Notes under the pieces: generated by a model | Told to the model about the DNA's origin: nothing | What the model saw: the letters and a program-made list of their open reading frames with translations, nothing else | Databases searched by the model: none | Origin: CAVQJU01 sp963729215 | GTDB taxonomy: Bacteria > Acidobacteriota > Vicinamibacteria > Vicinamibacterales > CAVVIG01 | Length of the DNA: 64,000 nt | Direction of reading: 5' to 3' | Assembly (NCBI GenBank): GCA_963729215.1 | Contig: CAVSND010000012.1 | Coordinates: forward strand, 22,855 to 86,854 | Shown: positions 39,688-47,935 of the stretch, piece by piece | Numbering within the stretch: the stretch's first letter is position 1 | Layout: each line of letters starts with the position of its first letter | Position numbers and translations under genes: made by a program

Positions 39688-40365
39688 CTAGTAAGGGCTC
39701 GTTCCCCCTTTGGCAGCCAGTATTCGTTCGTAAGCCTTCTCCAGCAGATCATCGGCTGGTGTCTTCGGCCAACGCCGAATCGGCTCCGAGGGAACCACGG
39801 CAGATTCCCTGAACACGAATGTGATCTCGGAGACGCCGCGGCGCGTCGTCCTCGCAACCACGTTCGCCACATGACTCAGGAAGGGCCGCAAGGCAGGGTT
39901 GTCCGAACAAGCGTGGACGACAAAGCGCTGATATCCCCGGCCTTCCGCCGCACGGAGCACTTCGGTCGCAAGCGCAAGCCCGATGCCCCGACGCTGCCAT
40001 GCATCGGCAACGACCAGCCCGAGTTCCGCGTGGTCGTGATCGATGCCGCCCACGTTGCCGAGCGCGACAACGTTGTATCCATCGCCGTGGTTCACTTCCG
40101 CCACCAGGGCCAGGCGTCTCGGGTCGTCGACATTGGCCAGCATGTGCACCAGGGAGTCGGTCACGACGGGCACCGGCACAAGGAATCGGAGATACCGCGT
40201 CCGCAGGCTCAGACGCGCGCAGAGCTCGCGTACGGTGCCTTCCTCGCCGCGCCGCAACGGTCGGATGTTCAAATGGACGCGGTTGTCCAGCTCGATCCGG
40301 CATTCAAGGGTGTTCAGATTCATGATGGATGACGCTTCTACATTCATAGGGCACGACGCCCTCAT
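39688..40365 (-). CDS. GNAT-family N-acetyltransferase
   Basis: A 225-residue acyl-CoA-dependent acetyltransferase. The acetyl-CoA-binding motif A reads LGLVVADAWQRRGIGLALATEVLR, and the preceding strand ALGNVGGIDHDHAE is typical. The N-terminal half (RPLRRGEEGTVRELCARLSLRTRYLRF) resembles the GNAT domain found alone or fused to acyl-CoA synthetases in protein lysine acetyltransferases. The target is unknown. Later starts at residue 7 or 15 are possible because no ribosome site is decisive. Confidence 0.85.
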   Translation of the reverse strand: MRASCPMNVEASSIMNLNTLECRIELDNRVHLNIRPLRRGEEGTVRELCARLSLRTRYLRFLVPVPVVTDSLVHMLANVDDPRRLALVAEVNHGDGYNVVALGNVGGIDHDHAELGLVVADAWQRRGIGLALATEVLRAAEGRGYQRFVVHACSDNPALRPFLSHVANVVARTTRRGVSEITFVFRESAVVPSEPIRRWPKTPADDLLEKAYERILAAKGGTSPY

Positions 40366-40397
40366 ATCTTTCTGTCCGCCTCTGAACGGAACACCGG

Positions 40398-41084
40398 TCA
40401 GGGAGCGGGCGCGGCTGCCTCGGCCGCTAATACCGACGCGTGAAGAGAGACCGGCGCCGCGGACTCGAGCCTCGTCACCTCGTCGGCCGACAACCGGAAT
40501 CGGCGACGATCCGGGGCGACGAGATCGGCCGCCGGCTGCAGTGCCCGCATCAATCCGCCAGCTGAATGAGAGCGCGAGCGCAGAAGAAAGTGCCCGATCT
40601 CGTGCGCCAGCGCGCGGCCCAGCACACGCCCCTGCATGCGATCGCGAAAGGCAGGCTTCGAGTAGAGATCGTCGCTGGTGAATCGCATGGAAGCGACGAT
40701 CGCGGCGACTGCATCCGGATACATGGTGATCGCCGGCTCCGGTACGCCATCCGTGAATCGAATCGACCCGAGCGTGCCGCTCTCTGGTCGCGGGTCAGGG
40801 CTGGCCGCGAACGCGACCGTGAGTTCGACGGCGCCGTCGCCTGCGCCCCTGCCCGCCGCGATCGTGCTGACGGCGACGCCGTACTCGGCCCAGATGCGGG
40901 CGGCTTCCTTCATCGCCGACGCCTCGATCGCGGGAGACACCGGCGGACGGTCGAAGACGATCTCGACCCGCAGGTGCGGTGGCACTCCGCCGGACGTCGC
41001 GATCAGATCGCGAGCCGACACGACGCGACTGATCGCGTGGACCAGAAGCAACGCGCAGACAAAATACCGAGCCGACGTTTGCAC
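40398..41084 (-). CDS. Secreted putative metalloprotease with HExxH motif
   Basis: A 228-residue protein with a GTG start at 41084 preceded by AGGGAG, and a signal peptide (YFVCALLLVHAISRVVSA). The key segment is ALAHEIGHFLLRSRSHSAGGLM: an HExxH zinc site, a third His seven residues on, and a GLM that could serve as a metzincin Met-turn. The spacing (HExxHx7H) is not the canonical HExxHxxGxxH. Upstream it has the alpha/beta layout of small archaemetzincin- or matrixin-like proteins. It may cleave proteins outside the membrane, or be an inactive relative. It is divergent from the ECF sigma gene. Confidence 0.72.
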   Translation of the reverse strand: MQTSARYFVCALLLVHAISRVVSARDLIATSGGVPPHLRVEIVFDRPPVSPAIEASAMKEAARIWAEYGVAVSTIAAGRGAGDGAVELTVAFAASPDPRPESGTLGSIRFTDGVPEPAITMYPDAVAAIVASMRFTSDDLYSKPAFRDRMQGRVLGRALAHEIGHFLLRSRSHSAGGLMRALQPAADLVAPDRRRFRLSADEVTRLESAAPVSLHASVLAAEAAAPAP

Positions 41085-41407
41085 CGATCGCGCTCCCTTG
41101 TCCTGTCCCGGCGAGACACCGGGGCTTCGTACCCATACAGGACCGGCGCGGCGAAACTATTTCGGCCGACGAGTCGAATCGAAGCGTCGAGATGTAAATG
41201 GACTGCTTCGAGATGTAAATGGACTGGAACGAGGACTGCGATCAATAGGACTACGAGCGCGAGAATCTTTCAGCTGCGACGTTTCAGCCGATCGGATCGT
41301 TGGTCTCAGTGTTGCATCCGCACACGGCGCGCGCATGCGCGCGCCGCATTGTCATTTTGTTTCCTGCGATATTTCTCTGGCGGGACTGACCACAAAGAGA
41401 GAGACGC
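41085..41407. promoter_or_regulatory. Divergent control region of the CHAT locus with a 19-bp direct repeat
   Basis: This 323-base region lies between the starts of the HExxH protein (minus) and the ECF sigma factor (plus). It contains an exact 19-base direct repeat, TCGAGATGTAAATGGACTG, at 41187-41205 and 41208-41226, a period of 21 bases, or two helical turns. That spacing suits paired protein binding on one face of DNA. It might instead be a transposon-end remnant. No certain promoter is called. Confidence 0.55.
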
Positions 41408-42031
41408 GTGCACGTACTGACACAGGAAGCCTTTCGACAAGAACCACGATTTACGAAATTCGCTTTCGATCAGTTGCTCGAGTGGCTGGACGATGGGGTC
41501 GAGTCACACGGCAACACGTACCTGGAGATCCACCGGCGCCTCGTGGCGTACTTCGATCGGCGCAACCGGCCATCGCCGCACGAACTCGCGGACGAGACGC
41601 TCAACCGTATCGCCAGGACGCTGGAGAAAGACGGCGTCGTCGAGACCAGGCCGCCAGCCCGCTACTGCTACGTGGTCGCGCGGTTTGTCCTGCTCGAGGA
41701 TTTCCGGCGCGATCAACGGAGTGTCCGGCTCGACGAACAGTCTCATGCCGGCGCCTGGCGCACGCTCGACGAGGTGGCGACCGAACCAGGCGAAGCCCTG
41801 GCTTCGCGGGAGCAGCGCCTGGAGTGCCTCGAAGGCTGTTTGCAGAAGCTGACCGCTGCGCAGCGTGAATTGATCGTCGAGTACTATCGCGGCGGGCAAG
41901 GCCAGCAGATCGAGCGCCGCCGCGACATGGCCAAGCGCCTCGGCATCACGATGAATGCGTTGGGCATTCGCGTCTGCCGTATCCGCAGCGCGCTCGAATC
42001 ATGTGTGGAGGCCTGTGGAAAGGAGGGATGA
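41408..42031 (+). CDS. ECF-type RNA polymerase sigma factor of the CHAT locus
   Basis: A 207-residue GTG-start protein with a sigma-70 region 2-like N-terminal half and a region 4-like C-terminal half (LQKLTAAQRELIVEYYRGG...RRRDMAKRLGITMNALGIRVCRIRSALESCV, a helix-turn-helix). It is longer at the N-terminus than most ECF factors. The next gene encodes a membrane protein whose N-terminal part resembles cytoplasmic anti-sigma regions. After that come a CHAT protein and a peroxidase, all on the same strand, so it probably controls this locus itself. The ribosome site is an AGAGAGAG run just upstream. Confidence 0.78.
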   Translation: MHVLTQEAFRQEPRFTKFAFDQLLEWLDDGVESHGNTYLEIHRRLVAYFDRRNRPSPHELADETLNRIARTLEKDGVVETRPPARYCYVVARFVLLEDFRRDQRSVRLDEQSHAGAWRTLDEVATEPGEALASREQRLECLEGCLQKLTAAQRELIVEYYRGGQGQQIERRRDMAKRLGITMNALGIRVCRIRSALESCVEACGKEG

Positions 42032-42086
42032 CGTATTTAGGGGCGTTCAATCCTATAAGGATGAGTTGAATGCGCAGGATAGGGCC

Positions 42087-43037
42087 ATGACACAGTCACA
42101 GGATCTCGGACACGACGACCGACTTGTACGCTATCTCCTGGGTCTCCTTCCCGGGAAGGATGCCGAGCGCCTCGACGAGTTGACCGTCGCGGACGACGAA
42201 ATGGCCTGGCGGCTGCGCGTCGCGGAAAACGATCTCGTCGATGCCTACGTGTCCGGCACGCTCACCGGCCAGACGCGCGAGCGATTCGAGTCGTTCTACC
42301 TGTCGTCGGAGCACCGCCGCCGCAAGGTGCGGTTCGCCAGAAGCTTTCTGGCCAGCGTCGAACGAGATGCCGAGGCGACAGACATCGAGAGTGTGCGCGA
42401 TTCCATTCGCGCAGAAGACTCGCCGTTGCCCCGTTCGAGAGTGTTGTCCCCGAGAGCAGCCTGGGGACTCGCCGCTGCCGCCGCTCTGTTCCTTCTCGCG
42501 GGCGGAGCGCTATACGACGATGCGCGGCTGCACCGCGCATTGGACGAAGCACGAAGGGTGAGCGACGCGTTGTCCAATCGGGCGCACGACCTGGAGCGGC
42601 AGCTGAACGACCACCGTGTGGCCAACGCCGGCGTTGCCAGAGAACTGGAGAACGTCCCCGCGACGCGCACCACGGAGGTGACGTCACGGGAGGTGCCAGT
42701 GGTTGCACTTGTCCTCCTGCCCCAGACCCGCGCCCTCGGACCGGTGACCACGCTCGCCGTACCGCAGGGAGTCGATCGGATCGCGCTCGAACTCAGTCTC
42801 GAGCCGAACGACTTCCGTGACTACCAGGTAGCACTCAGAGACCCGGGCACCAGCCGGATCGTGTGGCGCAGCAACAGGATCACTGCCCGAACCGCCGGCG
42901 ATGTTCCGACGGTTTCCGTCATCGTTCCCGCCAGCGTGCTGAAGGCGCAGCATTACTCGCTCGAGCTCGATGGATTGAGCGCGGGCGGCGGCGCCGAAGT
43001 CGTCGGCACCTACGTCTTCCAGATGGTGCGGCGATAG
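42087..43037 (+). CDS. Transmembrane regulator, probable cysteine-free anti-sigma factor
   Basis: This 316-residue protein has a cytoplasmic N-terminal part with LVRYLLGLLPGKDAERLDEL and LRVAENDLVDAYVSGTLTG, a pattern seen in anti-sigma-like proteins next to CHAT genes. A single membrane helix follows at about residues 128-148 (AAWGLAAAAALFLLAGGALY), then a coiled stretch (DEARRVSDALSNRAHDLERQL) and a beta-rich outer domain of about 100 residues. It has no Cys at all, so it is not a zinc-binding anti-sigma factor. ATG 42087 follows an AGGATAGGG ribosome-like site. It lies 55 bases after the sigma gene and 25 before the CHAT gene. Confidence 0.75.
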   Translation: MTQSQDLGHDDRLVRYLLGLLPGKDAERLDELTVADDEMAWRLRVAENDLVDAYVSGTLTGQTRERFESFYLSSEHRRRKVRFARSFLASVERDAEATDIESVRDSIRAEDSPLPRSRVLSPRAAWGLAAAAALFLLAGGALYDDARLHRALDEARRVSDALSNRAHDLERQLNDHRVANAGVARELENVPATRTTEVTSREVPVVALVLLPQTRALGPVTTLAVPQGVDRIALELSLEPNDFRDYQVALRDPGTSRIVWRSNRITARTAGDVPTVSVIVPASVLKAQHYSLELDGLSAGGGAEVVGTYVFQMVRR

Positions 43038-43062
43038 AGCGATCAGACAGCCCTCGAAGGAC

Positions 43063-46000
43063 TTGATGATGCGAAGAGCGCCATGTGTCGCCGCCGAGGG
43101 TGTGCGCGCGCGTGCGTATATTCCGGTGACGGCCGTCGCCCTCTGCACGGTGGTGCTCCTCGCGGGCCGCACTCTCCGGGCGTCCAGCACTCCGCGGCAA
43201 CCAGTCCCCGACCTTGTCACACAGGAAGTCACCGTCCTCGAGCCGGGCACCACGGCCGAACGCAGGCTCGACCGCCGTCAGGAACATCTGTACCGGCTCG
43301 ATCTCGCGAAGGACGAATGCGTGAGCGTGGTCGTCGAGCAGCGCAGCATCGATGTCATCGTCCAGGCTCGCCGCCCGGACGGCAGCGTGATCGCTGATTT
43401 CCAATTGGAGATCAGACGTCAGGGTCGAGAGCAGGCCGATGTCGTCGCCGACGTCGCGGGCACGTACGTCCTCGCGATCACTCCTGTGCCTGGCACCGTG
43501 TCCGGCTCTTACACGATCCGGCTTGGTGATCGCCACGCCGCCACCGATGCCGATCGCTCGATGCAGGAGGCGCAAGCGCTCCGCACGACGGCCGTTGGAC
43601 TCGAAGCCGTCGCCCGATTCAGCGACGCGCGGGCGCTCTTCGAGCGTGCGCTGACGATCGCCCAGCAGGTGCGGGGGCCCGACGACGCACTCGTGGGCAT
43701 CCTGGTTTTCGAGCTGGCTGGAAACGCGCTGGAGGAGCGAGACGACGCCAGAGCCCAGTCACTCTATCAGGGCGCGATTGCGCTGTTCGATCACCTGTGG
43801 GGCGCCGAGCACCCGTACCCCGCCATGGCGCGATCCCGGCTGGCCTTGTTGTACCAGCGCGCCGGCCAGGGCCCGAAGGCCGAGGCGTTGCTCCGGCAGG
43901 CGACCGACGTGATCGAGAGGACGCTCGGAACGGAGCACCCCTGGTTCGCGGTTTGCCTCACGACCGAGGCGAATCTCCGTGCAAATGCCGGCGATCTCCA
44001 GACCGCGGAGGCAATCGAACGGCGGGCGCTGGCCATTCTGGAGAAGATCGGCGACACCACAAGCGCGAAGTATGCGGGGCTGCTGAACAACCTGGGTGAC
44101 GTCTATCGCCAGAGGGAGGACTACACCCGTGCCCAGGAATTCTTCGAGCGCGCGCTCGCTGTCACAGAACGGCTGGAAGGGACGGAGAGCTATCACGTCA
44201 GCATCGACTACCAGAACCTCGGCATCATCGCGCGCGAGCAAAAGGACTACGCGAGGGCCCTCGAGTACGACACGTGGGCGCTGGCCATACGCGAACGGAT
44301 CGTGGGGGCCGATCATCCGGACATCGCTCCCCTCCTGAACAACCTGGCCAACGTCCAGCGCTCGACGGGCGATGACGCGGCGGCGCTGGCGACCTATTTC
44401 CGCGCTCTTCGGATCTGGGAGACGACGCGCGGCCCGTACCACACGGGCACGTTGAACGTCGTGGGCAACATTGCCAGAGCGTATGCCTCCGCGGGCGACG
44501 TCGCGAACGCCGTCAGGTTTCAACGGCGCATGGATGCCATCCTCGAGACGCAACTGGCCCTCAACCTCGCGGTCGGCTCAGAGCGTCAGAAGCTGGCATT
44601 CGTCAACAGTGTGTCGAATCGCACTGAGCGGACAATCTCCCTGAGCCTCCAGGAGGCCGCCGCCGACCCGGATGCCAGCGCGCTCGCAGTCCTGGTCCTC
44701 CTGCAACGTAAAGGGCGCGTGCTGGACGCCATGACCGACACCCTCGCTGCCGCGCGGCAGCGGGTCACGGACCCCGGCGACCAGAGCATGCTGGATCAGC
44801 TGCGCACGACGACCGCGCAACTCGCACGGCTTGCACTGAGTGCAACCGAGAACGCAGAGGATCGTCAGAGCCTGATCAAGGAAGTCCAGGCACGGAAGGA
44901 GCGGCTCGAGGCCGAGCTCAGCGCACGCAGCGCCGAGCTGCGCGCGCAGCTGCGCCCGGTCACGCTCGAGGCGGTGCAGGCCGCCATGCCCGAGGAATCC
45001 GCGCTCGTGGAATTCGCGGTGTTTCGCCCGTTCGATCCCAGGGCCGAGCGTAACGCCGAGGCGTACGGGCCGCCGCATTACGCCGCGTACGTCGTCCGCA
45101 GGCACGGGCCGCCCGTCGGCGTGGACCTCGGTCCATCCAAAGGGATCGACGAGATGATCGATGCGTTTCGTCAGTCGCTGCGGGATCCGACGCGTACCGA
45201 CCTGAAGAGCCGCGCGCGCGCGGTGGACGAACGAATCATGCGCCCGCTGCGCGCCTCGTTCGGCGACGCCACCCGACTCCTCATCTCTCCGGATGGCGCG
45301 CTGAATCTCGTGCCGTTCGAAGCCTTCATCGATGAGGATGGGCGCTACCTGATCGAGCGCTACGCGACCAGCTACCTGACCAGCGGCCGGGATCTCCTGC
45401 GCCTGCAGGTGGCTTCCGCAAGCCAGAGCACGTCCGTCGTCATCATCGCCGATCCGTTCTTCGGTGAGCCGGCGATGACGGGCGGCGCACGGCCTCTGCG
45501 TCAGCCGGGCTCGCGCACGCCGACCGGAACCGCCACCATCGGCGACGATCTGTCGACGGTGTACTTCCCGCCGCTGGCCGGCACGGCGGCGGAGGCCCGC
45601 GCGATCAACGCCCTCTTTCCGGACGCCGTACTCCTCACGGGACGGAGCGCGACGAAGACGGCGGTCGAGCACCTGGAGTCGCCGGGCATTCTCCACATCG
45701 CGTCACATGGATTCTTCCTGCCGCACCAGGCTGAGAATCCGTTGCTGCGATCCGGCCTGGCGCTGGCCGGCGCCAACCTGAAGCGCGCACCGCCGGACGA
45801 CGGCATTCTCACCGCGCTCGAGGCGTCCGCTCTGAACTTGCGCGGAACGAAACTGGTGACGCTCTCGGCGTGCGACAGCGGGATCGGCGAGGTCCGAAAC
45901 GGCGAGGGTGTCTACGGGCTCCGCCGTGCGTTCGTGCTCGCCGGCGCCGAGACGCTCGTCATGACACTCTGGCCGGTCAGCGACGCCAGCAGCCGTGAGG

Positions 46001-46164
46001 CCATGGCGGCGTACTACGCCGGTCTCAGAGCCGGCCTGGGGCGTGGCGACGCGCTGCGCCAGGCCAAGCTCGAGATGCTGAAGCGGACCGGCCGTCAGCA
46101 TCCGTTCTACTGGGCCAGCTTCATCCAGTTTGGCGAGTGGGCCAGCCTGGATGGCAAGCGCTGA
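43063..46164 (+). CDS. Secreted/membrane-anchored TPR-CHAT caspase-like protein
   Basis: A 1033-residue protein. Domain order: signal or anchor helix (about 18-36); PPC-like beta domain (about 58-152, from RRLDRRQEHLYRLDLAKDECVS on); TPR array (about 165-490, repeats such as AGLLNNLGDVYRQREDYTRAQEF and APLLNNLANVQRSTGDDAAA); a coiled helical linker (about 510-640); and a C-terminal CHAT domain (about 690-1030). The caspase-like dyad is visible: His882 in HIASHGFF and Cys937 in LSACDSGIG. CHAT domains are clan CD cysteine proteases related to separase and caspases. The N-terminal export signal suggests an extracytoplasmic position, which is unusual for a suicide or immunity caspase. Its target is not evident. 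Confidence 0.9.
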   Translation: MMMRRAPCVAAEGVRARAYIPVTAVALCTVVLLAGRTLRASSTPRQPVPDLVTQEVTVLEPGTTAERRLDRRQEHLYRLDLAKDECVSVVVEQRSIDVIVQARRPDGSVIADFQLEIRRQGREQADVVADVAGTYVLAITPVPGTVSGSYTIRLGDRHAATDADRSMQEAQALRTTAVGLEAVARFSDARALFERALTIAQQVRGPDDALVGILVFELAGNALEERDDARAQSLYQGAIALFDHLWGAEHPYPAMARSRLALLYQRAGQGPKAEALLRQATDVIERTLGTEHPWFAVCLTTEANLRANAGDLQTAEAIERRALAILEKIGDTTSAKYAGLLNNLGDVYRQREDYTRAQEFFERALAVTERLEGTESYHVSIDYQNLGIIAREQKDYARALEYDTWALAIRERIVGADHPDIAPLLNNLANVQRSTGDDAAALATYFRALRIWETTRGPYHTGTLNVVGNIARAYASAGDVANAVRFQRRMDAILETQLALNLAVGSERQKLAFVNSVSNRTERTISLSLQEAAADPDASALAVLVLLQRKGRVLDAMTDTLAAARQRVTDPGDQSMLDQLRTTTAQLARLALSATENAEDRQSLIKEVQARKERLEAELSARSAELRAQLRPVTLEAVQAAMPEESALVEFAVFRPFDPRAERNAEAYGPPHYAAYVVRRHGPPVGVDLGPSKGIDEMIDAFRQSLRDPTRTDLKSRARAVDERIMRPLRASFGDATRLLISPDGALNLVPFEAFIDEDGRYLIERYATSYLTSGRDLLRLQVASASQSTSVVIIADPFFGEPAMTGGARPLRQPGSRTPTGTATIGDDLSTVYFPPLAGTAAEARAINALFPDAVLLTGRSATKTAVEHLESPGILHIASHGFFLPHQAENPLLRSGLALAGANLKRAPPDDGILTALEASALNLRGTKLVTLSACDSGIGEVRNGEGVYGLRRAFVLAGAETLVMTLWPVSDASSREAMAAYYAGLRAGLGRGDALRQAKLEMLKRTGRQHPFYWASFIQFGEWASLDGKR

Positions 46165-46215
46165 TTGTTCCCGGCCATTTCGCCGCTGCTCCAAAACATC
46201 CCGCCCCGACACGAA

Positions 46216-47865
46216 ATGGTTTCGCGGGTTCCGTCCTACGAAGTACCGAAGCGGGCAGCAGTTTTCGGAACGCGAGCGTTCCAGGAGCAGGCAGTGGCAC
46301 ACATCCTCGAAGAAGTTGCACGACTCATTACCGTTCGGCCTGGCCACGGCACGTCAGGCCGCCAGCCGCAGCGCGACAGCCTCGACGCGGCGTCCGGGCA
46401 TGGCGATCCGGGAATGTTCGGAAGAATGTTCCCCGACCTCAAACCGCTGGCCGTCGATGACGGACCTCTCCAGGAGCTCGCGGATGCGATGACGGATCCC
46501 GATCCGGCCAGCGCCGCAGGAAACAACGCCAATGTGCCGGCGGGCTTCACCTACCTGGGTCAGTTCGTCGACCACGACATCACGCTGGATCTGACCGCGA
46601 TCGGCGAGAAGGAGGCCGATCCGACTGCGGTCGAAAACTTCCGAACGCCGGCCCTTGACCTCGATTCGGTCTACGGATTGGGTCCTGACGGCAGCCGCCA
46701 CCTCTACGCGCGCAATCCGGCCGACGCCGACGGCAAGACTCCCGGCCCGAAGTTTCTTGTCGGCAGGAACATCAACGTGGCCGCCGGCGGAGTGACGGGC
46801 GACCACCGCAACGACCTGCCGCGCGGTCCCGAAGGCTTCGCGCTGGTTGGCGATCATCGCAACGACGAAAACCTCATCGTCGCGCAGACGCATGTCGCGT
46901 TCCTGAAATTTCACAACAAGATCTGCGACCAGCTGGCCGCGCCGGGCAAGTCCGCGGACGCGATCTTCATGGAAGCCCGGCAAATCGCGACCTGGCACTA
47001 TCAGTGGCTGGTCCTTCACGATTTCGTGGAGCGGATCACCGAACAAGGCATCGTGGCCAGAATTCTCGACAACGGCCGCCGCTTCTACCGTTTCAAGAGA
47101 ACACCCTTCATGCCGGTCGAGTTCTCCGCTGCCGCATATCGACTCGGGCACAGCATGGTGCGCGAGGCCTACAGCCACAACCGCATCTTCACGGCAGGCG
47201 GTCTCGCTCCCGCGACGCTGCAGCTGTTGTTCAGGTTCACCGGTCTGTCGGGTGGCATTGTCGGCGACCTGGCGCCCAATCCGCCGACGGCGCCGACGCC
47301 GATCTCCGTGCTGCCGAGCAACTGGATCATCGACTGGCGCCGCTTCCACGAGGTCGCATCGGCGAATCCCCCCGATGTGCCGCTCAATCCGTCACGCCGG
47401 ATCGATCCGTTCGTGGTCCCGACGCTGCACACGCTGCCGGGCGGCGGAGGAAGCTTGCCGTTCCGCAATCTGAAGCGTGGTGTGATGCTGGGGTTGCCTT
47501 CGGGACAGGATGTCGCCCGGGCGATGAAAATTCACAATCCGCTGACGTCAGAAGAGATCGCCACCGGACCGGACGGCGCCGTCGCTCAGAAGCATGGCCT
47601 GCACCTGCACACGCCGCTCTGGTATTACATCCTCAAAGAGGCGGAGCGGCGCGGCAACGGCGAACGGCTTGGTCCGGTCGGTGCGACCATCGTCTCAGAG
47701 GTATTCGTCGGTCTCGTACACGGCGACCGGACTTCGTACCTATGGCGTCACGGCACGCACTGGACGCCCGAGCTGCCGTCAAAGACACCCGGCGATTTTA
47801 CGATGGCCGACCTGCTGCGCTTCGTGGGCGACATCAGCCCGATCGACGGCATCACCACGGTCTAG
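46216..47865 (+). CDS. Animal-type haem peroxidase family protein
   Basis: A 549-residue member of the peroxidase-cyclooxygenase superfamily. The distal haem site is YLGQFVDHDITLD (His120 from the start used here). The substrate-side segment reads LVGDHRNDEN, and the proximal His region is YRLGHSMVREAYSHNR (His312). These bind haem and use peroxide to oxidise halides or organic molecules. It has no signal peptide. The frame is open from a TTG at 46165, right after the CHAT stop (TGA 46162-46164), so a coupled start is possible; ATG 46216 is preferred but neither has a ribosome site. It is probably co-transcribed with the CHAT gene. Confidence 0.85.
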   Translation: MVSRVPSYEVPKRAAVFGTRAFQEQAVAHILEEVARLITVRPGHGTSGRQPQRDSLDAASGHGDPGMFGRMFPDLKPLAVDDGPLQELADAMTDPDPASAAGNNANVPAGFTYLGQFVDHDITLDLTAIGEKEADPTAVENFRTPALDLDSVYGLGPDGSRHLYARNPADADGKTPGPKFLVGRNINVAAGGVTGDHRNDLPRGPEGFALVGDHRNDENLIVAQTHVAFLKFHNKICDQLAAPGKSADAIFMEARQIATWHYQWLVLHDFVERITEQGIVARILDNGRRFYRFKRTPFMPVEFSAAAYRLGHSMVREAYSHNRIFTAGGLAPATLQLLFRFTGLSGGIVGDLAPNPPTAPTPISVLPSNWIIDWRRFHEVASANPPDVPLNPSRRIDPFVVPTLHTLPGGGGSLPFRNLKRGVMLGLPSGQDVARAMKIHNPLTSEEIATGPDGAVAQKHGLHLHTPLWYYILKEAERRGNGERLGPVGATIVSEVFVGLVHGDRTSYLWRHGTHWTPELPSKTPGDFTMADLLRFVGDISPIDGITTV

Positions 47866-47935
47866 CAGGAAACAGAAGTCCGGCCCTCGCTACACGCCCT
47901 TGCGTCGCAGGACGCTGAGGATGTTGGAAAAGTCA

